From assembly GCF_003010915.2 (NCBI RefSeq), contig NZ_CP028426.1, forward strand, positions 1,550,001 through 1,614,000: 64,000 bases of DNA, written 5' to 3'. The notes under the pieces are model-generated. The model worked only from the letters and a program-made list of their open reading frames with translations, searched no databases and was not told where the DNA came from. This DNA is from Gulosibacter molinativorax (GTDB lineage Bacteria; Actinomycetota; Actinomycetes; Actinomycetales; Microbacteriaceae). The position numbers and the translations under genes are program-made. Below are positions 26,628 to 35,174 of the stretch, in pieces. Each line of letters opens with the position of its first letter. Within the stretch, counting starts at the first letter, position 1.

Positions 26628-27851
26628 ATGAATGCCGTTGACCAGGTTCTAGCAAATCTCGACGACGTGAACTCTTGGCAAGAAGAGCTCTACGTCGCGC
26701 TCCACCAGAATCCCGAGCTGTCCATGCAGGAATCGGAAACCGCCGAGGAGATCGCCCGGCGCCTCGAGTCCTTCGGCTACGAGGTTCAGCGCATTGGCGG
26801 TGGCGTCGTCGGCCGTCTGCGCAATGGTGAGGGCCCCACCGTCTTGTTCCGCGCCGACATCGACGCACTCCCCGTTGCGGAAGCATCCGGACTGCCGTAT
26901 GCATCCACGAAGACGATGGTTGACCGCGACGGCGTGACCCAGCCCGTCATGCACGCGTGCGGGCACGACCACCACATCACGGCGGGGCTCGGAGCCGCAG
27001 CCCTCCTCGCGCAGTCGCAGGATGCGTGGGCCGGCACCTATATCGCGCTCTTTCAGCCGGGCGAAGAGACTGCCGAGGGCGCGCGCTCGATGGTGAAGGA
27101 TGGGCTAGTCGAGAAGGTCGGCCCGATCGACGTCGCGTTGGGGCAGCACGTGCTCACCTCCCCCGCGGCGGGCCAGGTCGCGACCCACTCGGGACCGACC
27201 CTCTCCGCTGCTGCGTCGCTGCGCATCCACATCGTCGGCAAAGGCTCGCACGGTTCGATGCCACACCTCGGCATTGATCCGGTGCTCATGGCCGCGTCGA
27301 TCGTCGTGCGACTGCAGGGTATCGTCGCGCGAGAGATCAACCCGAACGACTTCGCCGTCGTCACTGTCGGCTCGATCAAGTCGGGCACGAAGGCAAACGT
27401 CATCCCCGGCGACGCCACGATGCTCCTCAATATCCGCGCCTACAGCGAAGACATCAAGGCGAAGCTCATCGATTCGATCACGCGCATCGCGCGCGCCGAG
27501 TGCGAGGCTTCGGGTGCCCCGGAAGCGCCCACCATCGAGGTGTTCGACGAGTACCCGCTCACCGATAACGATGCCGGCGCGACCTCGAAGGTCACGGCCG
27601 CCTTCACCTCGCACTTCGGCGAAGACCGTGTCCAGCCGCTCGGTCGCGTCACCGCATCCGAAGACTTTTCGGTGATCCCCGACGCCTTTGGCGTGCCCTA
27701 CAGCTACTGGGGCTTCGGCGGCTTCACGCCCGACCAGGTAGCGCTCCCGAACCACAACCCCGGGTTCGCTCCCGCGATGCAACCAACCCTTCGCACCGGT
27801 ACCGAAGCGGCAGTTACCGCCATTCTCGCCTTCCTTGGAAAGGGCAACTAA
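26628..27851 (+). CDS. M20-family amidohydrolase (hippurate / N-acyl amino acid hydrolase type)
   Basis: 407-residue zinc aminoacylase-type hydrolase. It has metal-binding HACGHDHH (about 102-109), the catalytic Glu pair in QPGEETAEGA, dimerisation-domain SHGSMPHLGIDPV and NHNPGFAP near the end. It cleaves N-acyl or amide bonds of amino acid conjugates. ATG 26628 follows AATAGGAG. It is 2 bp upstream of an MFS gene in the same operon, suggesting that the product or substrate is moved by that carrier. The 297 bp upstream (26331-26627) is a divergent promoter region with no gene. Confidence 0.87.
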   Translation: MNAVDQVLANLDDVNSWQEELYVALHQNPELSMQESETAEEIARRLESFGYEVQRIGGGVVGRLRNGEGPTVLFRADIDALPVAEASGLPYASTKTMVDRDGVTQPVMHACGHDHHITAGLGAAALLAQSQDAWAGTYIALFQPGEETAEGARSMVKDGLVEKVGPIDVALGQHVLTSPAAGQVATHSGPTLSAAASLRIHIVGKGSHGSMPHLGIDPVLMAASIVVRLQGIVAREINPNDFAVVTVGSIKSGTKANVIPGDATMLLNIRAYSEDIKAKLIDSITRIARAECEASGAPEAPTIEVFDEYPLTDNDAGATSKVTAAFTSHFGEDRVQPLGRVTASEDFSVIPDAFGVPYSYWGFGGFTPDQVALPNHNPGFAPAMQPTLRTGTEAAVTAILAFLGKGN

Positions 27852-27853
27852 GC

Positions 27854-29596
27854 ATGTCGAACACCACCGACCTCGAAGAACCAACCCCCGCTTCGGGAGA
27901 ACCAAACGAGCCGATAACCGCCCTCGCGAAAACGGGCTACACCGGCACCGAGAAACTCCTATGGGGTATCGTCCTCGCGGTCGTCACGTTCTGGCTCTTC
28001 GCGGGCACGGCTGGCAGCGTCGCCCCCGAGATCATGAACGAGATCAACGCGGGACAAACCTCGCCGCTCATTGATGCCTCGTCGATGAACCTCGCCGTGT
28101 CGATCACCGCCCTGTTCTCGGGCCTGTTCATCGTCTTCTTCGGTGGCCTCGCCGACCGCTTCGGACGCGTTCGCCTCGCGCTCATCGGTATCGTGCTCGG
28201 CATCATCGGCTCGGCACTCCTCGTGTTCGCGACCGGACCCGCAGCCCTAGCGTTGTTGCTCGCCGGCCGCGCCATTCAGGGGCTTTCTGCCGCGTGCGTC
28301 ATGCCGTCAACGATGGCGCTGGTGAAGTCGTACTGGGACGGGCCGGCACGCCAGCGCGCGGTCTCGATGTGGTCGATCGGCTCCTGGGGCGGTTCCGGGC
28401 TCTCCGCCGTTTTCGGCGGTACCGTGGTGCAGTTCGTGGGCTGGCGAGGAATCTTCGTTGCCTCAATCGTGATCTCGGTCATCGCGTTCTTCATGATTCT
28501 CGGCACGCCGGAAGACAAGGCGGCGACGCAAACGAAGCACCGCTTCGACGTCATTGGCTTGCTGCTGTTTGTAGTCGGCACGCTCGGCCTGATGATCGTG
28601 CTGCTGTTCGGTTCCTCGCTCGGTTGGCTCTCCATTCCAGTGATCACGTCAGCGGTGATCGCGGTAATCGCGTATGTCATCTTCGTTGTGTGGGAGCGCA
28701 GGCAGGCCAACCCATTCATCGACTTCACACTCTTCTCGAACACGACGTTCACCGGCGCGACAATCTCCAACTTCTTGTTGAACGGCACGATCGGCATGCT
28801 CATGGTCTCGCAGCAGCTCATCCAGCTCGCGGCGCAAAAGCCGGATGGCACCAACTACACCGCGTTCGAGGCGGGGCTGCTGACAATTGGCTATGCCGTA
28901 TTCATCATCGCCTTTATCCGAGTCGGCGAGCGGCTGCTGCAGCGGTTCGGCCCACGCAAGCCGATGCTGTGGGGCACGCTGATCGTTTCAGTCGCCGCGA
29001 TCCTACTGATGGCAACGAACCTGCTCGTGAGCCAGTACTTCGTCTTGGCGGTCATCGCGTACTGCCTCTTTGGCCTCGGCCTCGCGTTCTACGCGACCCC
29101 CTCGACGGATGCGGCGCTCTCGAACCTCCCCGCGGACCAGTCTGGTGCAGGATCGGGTATCTACAAGATGGCATCCTCGCTCGGCAGCGCGATCGGCGCC
29201 GCCGTGTCGCTCGCGGTGTTCTCGGGTCTCGCAGGTGGCGGAGCGAGTGTGCTCGGAAATGTCATTCAGATGGAGGGCCGCACGGACAATGTGTCGCTTC
29301 GCCTCGCCGGGATGATGGGCATCGGCGTAAGCCTCGTGTTCTGTCTTCTTGCCTTGGTCTCGATCGTGACGACCGTCCCGAAGGGTGGTGGTTCGCGCGA
29401 ACTCGGCAAGTCTGCCGAATCACCGGCCCCGGAGCCGCACGCGACGCTGGATGAGGAGAAGCAGTCGATCCTCGATCGCCTCGCGGATCTACCCCTTGAT
29501 GAGCTTCGTCAGCTCGAGAAGCAGCACCTTGTCAATGAGCTGGCGGATCTGCCGCCCGAGGTGCTCAAGGACATCGTGGCGAAGCGTCACGACTGA
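27854..29596 (+). CDS. MFS transporter, DHA2-like (14 TM), with C-terminal repeat tail
   Basis: 580 residues. A hydrophilic N-terminus of about 35 residues leads into about 14 membrane segments with the motif-A-like GGLADRFGRVRLALIG and the motif-C-like stretch IGSWGGSGLSAVFGG. The last 60 residues are cytoplasmic and contain two related halves (LADLPLDELRQLEKQHL and LADLPPEVLKDIV). Drug- or metabolite-efflux type by family. Located 2 bp after the M20 hydrolase stop. The tail is unusual for the family and may be a regulatory or interaction segment. Confidence 0.84.
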   Translation: MSNTTDLEEPTPASGEPNEPITALAKTGYTGTEKLLWGIVLAVVTFWLFAGTAGSVAPEIMNEINAGQTSPLIDASSMNLAVSITALFSGLFIVFFGGLADRFGRVRLALIGIVLGIIGSALLVFATGPAALALLLAGRAIQGLSAACVMPSTMALVKSYWDGPARQRAVSMWSIGSWGGSGLSAVFGGTVVQFVGWRGIFVASIVISVIAFFMILGTPEDKAATQTKHRFDVIGLLLFVVGTLGLMIVLLFGSSLGWLSIPVITSAVIAVIAYVIFVVWERRQANPFIDFTLFSNTTFTGATISNFLLNGTIGMLMVSQQLIQLAAQKPDGTNYTAFEAGLLTIGYAVFIIAFIRVGERLLQRFGPRKPMLWGTLIVSVAAILLMATNLLVSQYFVLAVIAYCLFGLGLAFYATPSTDAALSNLPADQSGAGSGIYKMASSLGSAIGAAVSLAVFSGLAGGGASVLGNVIQMEGRTDNVSLRLAGMMGIGVSLVFCLLALVSIVTTVPKGGGSRELGKSAESPAPEPHATLDEEKQSILDRLADLPLDELRQLEKQHLVNELADLPPEVLKDIVAKRHD

Positions 29597-29609
29597 CGCG
29601 GTCTCCCGA

Positions 29610-29658
29610 AAAGCACGATGCGGGTACCCGGCCAGACCGGGTACCCGCATCGTGCTTT
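29610..29658. terminator. Bidirectional terminator
   Basis: Perfect 22-bp stem (29610-29631 with 29637-29658) and a 5-nt loop, ending in TTT on both strands. It separates the convergent MFS and BCCT genes. Confidence 0.88.
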
Positions 29659-29669
29659 GGATGCTGTGG

Positions 29670-31343
29670 TTACGGGCGCAGCGCGCGGCTCGGCACGCGC
29701 AGCGCCGCGGTCGCAAGGTCCTCGCGGTGCACGCCCTTCGTGTGGTCGAAGTGGGGGTCCTCACGCAGCTGCTTGATCAGCGAGTAACCGAGCAGCGCGA
29801 CGATCACCGTGAACGGCAGGGCCGAGAGCATCGCCGCCTGCTGTAGTGCCGCGAGACCGCCGACTACGAGCAGCAGCGCCGCGCAGACACCGGTCAGCAC
29901 GCCCCAGATCGACAGCACCGTTCGGGTCGGGTTGAGCGTGCCTCGCGTCGAGAGCATTCCGAGCACGAACGTGTTCGCATCGGCGCCCGAGACGAAGAAC
30001 AACACGACCAGGATGACCGCAATGACCGAAGTGATCTCGACCAGCGGGAGCTGCGCCAGCATCTCAAAGAACGCCGAGTTGATATCGTTCGCGGCCGCCG
30101 CACCAATGTTGCTGACGCCCGCCATGTCGAGGCGGATGGCGGTGCCGCCGAAGATCGTGAACCACAGGAAGAACACGATGCTCGGAACGACCATGACGCC
30201 GAGCACGAACTCACGGATCGTGCGACCGCGCGAGATCTTCGCGAGGAAGACGCCGACGAAGGCGCCCCAGCTCAGCCACCAGGCCATCATGAAGTAGGTC
30301 CACCACTGCATCCACTGGCTGCCCTCATCGGTCAGCGGCGTGATGAGGCTCACCTGCAGGAAGTCGCTCGAGTACTGGCCGATCGAACGCACGAAGAGGT
30401 TCGTGATGAAGTTCGACGGGCCGGTAAAGAAGACGTAGATGCCGATACCGATCGACAGCAGCATCGTGAACTGGCTGATGTACTTGATACCGCGGTTCAC
30501 GCCCGAGAGCGCCGACAGGGTGAAGAGCACCGTGATGACCGCGATAATGACGATCTGCACGAAGAGATCGGTCGGGATGCCCATGATGCGGTTGAGGCCC
30601 TCGGAGATCTGCGCGGCACCGAGGCCGAGCGAGGTCGTCGTGCCGAAGAGCGTCGCGATAATCGCGAACACGTCGATGAACTTGCCTACCCAGCCGTCAA
30701 CGAGCTTGCCGAGCACCGGTCGGAGCATCGGCGAGATGAGGCCGGTGTTGCCCTTGCGGTGCGTCGAGTAGGCGATCGCGAGCCCGAAGACGCCGAAGAT
30801 CGCCCACGCGTGGGGACCCCAGTCGAAGTACGAGAACTGCATCGCGCGAACCGCGGCTTCGACGGTGCCTGGCTCGGCGAGACCGTGCGGCGGCGCAAAG
30901 AAGTGCGTGATCGGCTCGGCCACACCGTAGCTGATGAGGCCGATGCCCATGACCGCCGAGACGATCATCGCGATCCAGGCCCAGGTCGAGTGCTCGGGGC
31001 GGTCGTCGTCGCTACCGAGGCGGATGCGTCCGAAGCGGCTCGCGGCGAGATAAATGAGCAGGACGATGCAGCCGAAGCCGACGAGCAGGTAGGCCCAGCC
31101 AACCGTCTCGGAGGCCCAGTTCATCGCCGACGTCATGGCTCCGCCGAGAGTCTCGGGCGACAACCCGGCCCACGCGACGAACGCGAGGATGAGCCCGATC
31201 GAGATGTAAAACACCGCGCCCGGGCGGTGGCGCAGTGAGTCGGCGAGCTGCTGGGCCTTGCTCGGCCCGCCTTCGCTGGTGAGGCCCGAAATGGCCATAG
31301 AGCCGAGCTCGGTGTCGGCGTCGTGGTGATTGTTTTGGGTCAT
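29670..31343 (-). CDS. BCCT-family betaine/choline/carnitine-type transporter
   Basis: 557 residues, about 12 membrane segments. Family landmarks: WAWIAMIVSAVMGIGLISYGVAEP, the substrate-region FFAPPHG and FSYFDWGPHAWAIF, GVNRGIKYISQF, and WTYFMMAWWLSWGAFVGVFLAKISRGRTIREF. BCCT carriers move quaternary ammonium compounds with Na+ or H+. ATG 31343 has GGAG 6 nt upstream; a GTG 12 bp earlier is an alternative. It follows the fused flavin reductase gene by 39 bp in one operon, so it may import the substrate of the flavin-dependent pathway. Confidence 0.9.
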   Translation of the reverse strand: MTQNNHHDADTELGSMAISGLTSEGGPSKAQQLADSLRHRPGAVFYISIGLILAFVAWAGLSPETLGGAMTSAMNWASETVGWAYLLVGFGCIVLLIYLAASRFGRIRLGSDDDRPEHSTWAWIAMIVSAVMGIGLISYGVAEPITHFFAPPHGLAEPGTVEAAVRAMQFSYFDWGPHAWAIFGVFGLAIAYSTHRKGNTGLISPMLRPVLGKLVDGWVGKFIDVFAIIATLFGTTTSLGLGAAQISEGLNRIMGIPTDLFVQIVIIAVITVLFTLSALSGVNRGIKYISQFTMLLSIGIGIYVFFTGPSNFITNLFVRSIGQYSSDFLQVSLITPLTDEGSQWMQWWTYFMMAWWLSWGAFVGVFLAKISRGRTIREFVLGVMVVPSIVFFLWFTIFGGTAIRLDMAGVSNIGAAAANDINSAFFEMLAQLPLVEITSVIAVILVVLFFVSGADANTFVLGMLSTRGTLNPTRTVLSIWGVLTGVCAALLLVVGGLAALQQAAMLSALPFTVIVALLGYSLIKQLREDPHFDHTKGVHREDLATAALRVPSRALRP

Positions 31344-31382
31344 GTTCCGCTCCACTTCATTGTGTTTTGCGAGATTTGGTCG

Positions 31383-32339
31383 CTAGAGCTCAGCGAGGCC
31401 GCGGCCGTCGTAGAACTTCGCAGCCTTGTAAATAATTGGGGCGTCATCGGTCGACTCCGCGTACTGCACGCGGCCGATGAAGATCGTGTGGGTCAAGGCC
31501 TGGAAACGTTCCTTGATTTCGACCTCGATTGAGGCCGACGAGCCATCGATGAGCGGGCTGCCGTTCGGGCCCTCGTGCCAGTCGATCTCCGCGAACTTGT
31601 CCGCCGACTTCGAGGCGAAGGTCCCGATTGTCTCGCGCTGCTCGCTCGAGAGCGCGTTGATGCCGATGTGTGAGGAGCGGAAGAGCGACGGGTACGTGGA
31701 CGAAGTCTTCTGCACGCACACGAGCACGAGCGGCGGGTCAAGGGAGACCGAGGAGAACGCGCTGACCGCGAGCCCGCGGGGCTTGCCCTCTTCGTCAGTG
31801 GTAGTCACCACGGTGACGCCCGAGATGAACTGTTTGTTGAACGCTTTCAGCCCCTCGCGCGGCGGCAGCGCGTCGCCGATTGGAGTGACCGCGGGCGCCT
31901 CCTCGAATGCCGATGCGAGCGACGTGAGGCCGAGGTCGCGCAGCAGCGCGGAATCGTCCCAGGTCACTTCTTCTTCGGCGATCTTGCCGTCGCGGATGCG
32001 CGCAAAGTTCGAGCCGTGCGTCTGCAGCTTGGTGCCGGTCGGCGGCACATTGCCGAGCGGCTCGGTAAAGGTACCGTCAGTTCGCCAGAAGATGGCGAGC
32101 TCGTCATCGTTCGCCACGATGCGTTCGATCGTCGTGTGCATGTCCGGGAAAGCCGCGCGCATCTCGTCGATCTCATTGATGAAGTCGTCGAGATTCATGA
32201 CTCGACCCGAGGATGCGCTGGTACGGCGGTAATCACTCGTCACCAGCTCTCGGAGGGCCGTGTACTTGCCCTCGTCCCAGGCCTTCGCCCATGCATGCCT
32301 AACAGCATCCTTGATGTCTTGTTGCATGCCAGTAAGCAT
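31383..32339 (-). CDS. Fusion: SnoaL-like (ester cyclase) domain + flavin reductase domain
   Basis: 318 residues in two parts. Residues 1-135 are a SnoaL/NTF2-like fold (AWDEGKYTALRELVTSDYRR, AAFPDMHTTIERIVANDDELAIFWRTDGT). Residues about 155-318 are a DIM6/HpaC-type flavin reductase (FNKQFISGVTVVTTTD, GLAVSAFSSVSLDPPLVLVCV, HTIFIGRVQYAE). The second part would supply reduced FMN to a partner monooxygenase; the LLM-class enzyme at 36949 in the divergent operon is the obvious partner. ATG 32339 follows a strong GGAGG. The fused first domain is unusual for such reductases. Confidence 0.82.
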   Translation of the reverse strand: MLTGMQQDIKDAVRHAWAKAWDEGKYTALRELVTSDYRRTSASSGRVMNLDDFINEIDEMRAAFPDMHTTIERIVANDDELAIFWRTDGTFTEPLGNVPPTGTKLQTHGSNFARIRDGKIAEEEVTWDDSALLRDLGLTSLASAFEEAPAVTPIGDALPPREGLKAFNKQFISGVTVVTTTDEEGKPRGLAVSAFSSVSLDPPLVLVCVQKTSSTYPSLFRSSHIGINALSSEQRETIGTFASKSADKFAEIDWHEGPNGSPLIDGSSASIEVEIKERFQALTHTIFIGRVQYAESTDDAPIIYKAAKFYDGRGLAEL

Positions 32340-32418
32340 ATGTTCCTCCACTTGCATTCGTCAAATATCAGTCATATCTATGTAATCTACTGGAAACACT
32401 CGGGTCGATTGACACGAT

Positions 32419-32450
32419 CTTGTATGCAAGATACGCTCCTTGTATGCAAG
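32419..32450. promoter_or_regulatory. Pair of CTTGTATGCAAG operators
   Basis: Two identical 12-bp imperfect palindromes, 32419-32430 and 32439-32450, spaced 20 bp centre to centre (about two helical turns). They lie in the divergent promoter of the flavin-reductase/BCCT and GntR operons. The second covers the GntR start codon, which implies autoregulation. Related sites occur at 46567-46602. Confidence 0.72.
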
Positions 32451-33169
32451 CAAAATCCGAGCTTCGCGACGATGCCGTCGCAGCTACCGATCTCCCGCTG
32501 CTGGATCGCCTGCGCGATGCCATCATCAGCGGCAAGTACGAGCCTGGCCAGCTCATGCCCGAGCTCGCGCTGGCCGATGAGTTTGAAGTCAGCCGCACCC
32601 CCATCCGGGAGGCGTTGAAGCAGCTCCAGAACGAGGGCCTCGTCGAGGTGCGCCCGCGCGTGGGCACCTTCGTGCGCATCCCCACCCGCCGAGAGATCGT
32701 CGAGCTGTTCCAGCTCAAGGAGTCGCTCGAGGGGCTTGCCGCCGGGCTCATGGCCCGCCGCGGCCCCACGCCGGAACTCGATATCCTCGAGCGAAACGTG
32801 CGCGACGCCGAGCGCCCCGCCGACCGTCACGACAGCGAAGGCTACGCCGGGCTCGTGCACGACTTCCACTGGACGCTCGTGACGGGCGCCGACAACGTGA
32901 AGCTCAGCGAGCACTACCGGCTGCTCATGAATCAGCTCGCCTACCACCGCATCGTGCTGCGTACCGTCGCTCGCTCGGGCCGCATCGCCGCATCCAACGA
33001 CGAGCATCGCGCCGTCGTCGAAGCCATCCGGTCGAAGGATGCGATGGGCGCGGAGCTCGCGATGCGGCACCACGTGCACGCCTCGAGCCAGCTCGCGCTC
33101 GCGACGCAGGATTTCCCGCTTACGTTTGACCCCCTTAACGCCGACACCAAGACGCAGGAGCCCCGATGA
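32444..33169 (+). CDS. GntR-family regulator, FCD subfamily
   Basis: 241-residue regulator with an N-terminal winged HTH (LLDRLRDAIISGKYEPGQLMPE, VSRTPIREALKQLQNEGLV) and an all-helical FCD ligand domain (about 90-230) with metal-type His/Asp positions (HDFHWTL, NDEHRAVVEAI, MRHHVHAS). Start ATG 32444 is preferred; TTG 32420 is in frame upstream. Its stop overlaps the next start (ATGA), making it the first gene of a seven-gene operon. The CTTG-N4-CAAG sites over its own start are its likely operators. Confidence 0.88.
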   Translation: MQAKSELRDDAVAATDLPLLDRLRDAIISGKYEPGQLMPELALADEFEVSRTPIREALKQLQNEGLVEVRPRVGTFVRIPTRREIVELFQLKESLEGLAAGLMARRGPTPELDILERNVRDAERPADRHDSEGYAGLVHDFHWTLVTGADNVKLSEHYRLLMNQLAYHRIVLRTVARSGRIAASNDEHRAVVEAIRSKDAMGAELAMRHHVHASSQLALATQDFPLTFDPLNADTKTQEPR

Positions 33170-33831
33170 CCACACCTGGAACCGTGCAGCTACCCAAGGC
33201 GAGCGAGCTGCACCGCCTCGCGATCGAATGCGGCGTGCGCAAGCTCTACACCGCGGTGGAAGAGACCCGTGCCGAGAACGGCGCCGGCGTCGCGACGCCG
33301 ATCCTGCAGGCCGCGGCCGTCGCCGTGATCAAGAACCCGTGGGTTGGCACGTCGACCGACACCGACCTCCAGCCCGAGACCAAGCGCATCGCGCCGATCA
33401 TTTCCAAGCTGCTGAGCGACCGCCTGCTCGCGGCGCTCGGTGGCGAGGATGCATCAGCCGACTCAGTCGAGGCGTTCGGCAAGGCCGCCGTCGTCGGAAT
33501 CGCGGGCGAGATGGAGCACGCCGGCGCGCTCATCCACACCCCCTACTTCGGGAACCTCCTGCGCGAGTTTCTCGACGGCACGTCGATCATCTGCTTCTCG
33601 GATGAGCGTGCCGAGGCTGGCGGCGACCTGCGGGTGCCGATGTGGCACAAGTCGCACGCGTCGACCCGCAGCCACTACCAGAGCATGAGCGTGCACCTGG
33701 CGGATGCGCCGCACGCCGACGAGATCGCGATCATTGCGGTCGCTTCCTCCGGCTCCCGACCCTTCCCCCGAATTGGCGACCGCAGCACCGACGGCGTCGT
33801 GACCTCCGAAGTCTTGAAAGGACTCCTGTAA
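33166..33831 (+). CDS. AA_synth (DUF1185-type) family protein, paralog 1
   Basis: 221 residues of the putative amino acid synthesis family. It shares segments with the next gene: EAFGKAAVVGIAGEMEHAGALIHTPYFGN here and EAFGKAAIVGLNGEIEHGSGLIHTLKFGN there, plus IRSHHQS/TRSHYQS and DAPHxDE. No catalytic mechanism is established for the family to my knowledge. It overlaps GntR (ATGA) and the second copy (TAATG), so the two are probably made in equal amounts, perhaps as a heteromer acting on a ring-cleavage product. Confidence 0.72.
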   Translation: MTTPGTVQLPKASELHRLAIECGVRKLYTAVEETRAENGAGVATPILQAAAVAVIKNPWVGTSTDTDLQPETKRIAPIISKLLSDRLLAALGGEDASADSVEAFGKAAVVGIAGEMEHAGALIHTPYFGNLLREFLDGTSIICFSDERAEAGGDLRVPMWHKSHASTRSHYQSMSVHLADAPHADEIAIIAVASSGSRPFPRIGDRSTDGVVTSEVLKGLL

Positions 33832-34382
33832 TGAACCTGCGCAAAGTAGTCACCATCGTTGACGAGACCCTCCTCGAGGGCGGCCGCGAGGTCGACCCAG
33901 TCGCCCGCGTCGCCGTGGTCGCCGCAATCATCGACAACCCGTGGGCGGGCCAGGGGTTCGTCGAGAACCTGAACGCCGGCATCGACGAGGTCGCGCCACA
34001 GCTCGGCCAGCTCCTCGCACCGCGCGTCATGGAGGCCCTCGGCGTACCGCTCGAGGCGTTCGGCAAGGCCGCGATCGTCGGCCTGAACGGCGAGATCGAA
34101 CACGGCTCGGGACTCATCCACACCCTCAAGTTCGGCAACTACTTCCGTGACGCGGCGAACGCATCCACCCTGCTGCCGGCCGTCGAGAAGCGCGGCCCCG
34201 CGGGCACGACGTTCGACATCCCGCTGAAGCACTTCACCGACGCGACGATCCGCTCGCACCACCAGTCCTACGAGGTTCGCATCGCGGATGCACCGCACCC
34301 CGACGAGATCCTCATCGCCCTCGCCGGTGCCTCGCGTGGCCGTCCCCAGCAGCGCCTCGCCGCACTGAACACCGAGCAGTAG
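33831..34382 (+). CDS. AA_synth (DUF1185-type) family protein, paralog 2
   Basis: 183 residues; the ATG at 33831 overlaps the stop of paralog 1 (TAATG). It shares the conserved core with its neighbour (VARVAVVAAIIDNPWAGQ, AFGKAAIVGLNGEIEHGS, TIRSHHQSYEVRIADAPHPDE) but is shorter at both ends. Function unknown; tandem paralogs argue for a two-subunit complex or for division of labour. Confidence 0.72.
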   Translation: MNLRKVVTIVDETLLEGGREVDPVARVAVVAAIIDNPWAGQGFVENLNAGIDEVAPQLGQLLAPRVMEALGVPLEAFGKAAIVGLNGEIEHGSGLIHTLKFGNYFRDAANASTLLPAVEKRGPAGTTFDIPLKHFTDATIRSHHQSYEVRIADAPHPDEILIALAGASRGRPQQRLAALNTEQ

Positions 34383-34388
34383 GCGCTG

Positions 34389-35174
34389 ATGACTGCATCC
34401 CGCGACACCCCCGTCGTGCTGCTGCACGGCGTTGGGCTCGACCGCAGCATGTGGCAGTCGACCACCGCGCGGCTCGCGCAGCGCGGTCGCGACGCCGTGG
34501 CCCTAGATCTTCCGGGCCACGGCGCGCAGCCGCCACTCACCTCGAAGACCTCGCTTCGCGAACTGGCGGAGGATGTGCTCGCGCGGATGCCCGAGGGCGA
34601 AAGTCACCTGGTCGGCTTCTCCCTTGGCGCATTGATCGCCCAGCACATTGCGCGCTACTTCCCCGAGCGCATCGCTTCGCTCACCTCGGTGAGCAGCGTG
34701 TGCCAGCGCACCCCGGAGGAGTCGGCGTCGGTACTCGAGCGCCTCGAGACCGCGCGCTGCGACATCCAGGCGAGCACCGAGCGCTCCATCCACCGCTGGT
34801 ACCCACAGGGCACCACGGTCAGCGCCGAGGAGATCGCCGAAACCCGCCGCATCCTCGAGGCGAACGACCCGGACTCTTTCCTGTATGCGTACGAGGTCTT
34901 CGCGACCGGCGACCAGGAGCTCGCGGACGAGCTGCAGCGCATCCACGCCCCGGCCCTCGCCATCACCGGCGAGCTCGACCCCGGCTCCACGCCGGAGATG
35001 ACCCGCCGGCTCGCCGCGGCCATCCCCGGCTGCCGCGCGAGCATCGTTCCGGATGCGCGACACATGCTCCCGCTCGAGGCCACCGACACGTTCGTGGCCG
35101 AGCTGAACACACTCTTTGACGCCGCCAATTCCGACGACGCCACCACCGACAACTTGGATAAGGAGCTCCGATGA
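34389..35174 (+). CDS. Alpha/beta hydrolase (RutD/PcaD-like fold)
   Basis: 261-residue single-domain hydrolase. It has LLHGVGLDRSMW (oxyanion region), nucleophile Ser78 in GFSLGA, an Asp in TGELDPGSTPEM and the catalytic His in DARHMLPLE. Similar enzymes open lactones or hydrolyse enamine, carbamate or ester bonds in catabolic pathways. It lies 6 bp after the AA_synth pair and overlaps the aldehyde dehydrogenase start (ATGA). In this operon, hydrolysis of a ring-cleavage lactone or N-formyl intermediate is the likely kind of job; the substrate is not known. Confidence 0.83.
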   Translation: MTASRDTPVVLLHGVGLDRSMWQSTTARLAQRGRDAVALDLPGHGAQPPLTSKTSLRELAEDVLARMPEGESHLVGFSLGALIAQHIARYFPERIASLTSVSSVCQRTPEESASVLERLETARCDIQASTERSIHRWYPQGTTVSAEEIAETRRILEANDPDSFLYAYEVFATGDQELADELQRIHAPALAITGELDPGSTPEMTRRLAAAIPGCRASIVPDARHMLPLEATDTFVAELNTLFDAANSDDATTDNLDKELR

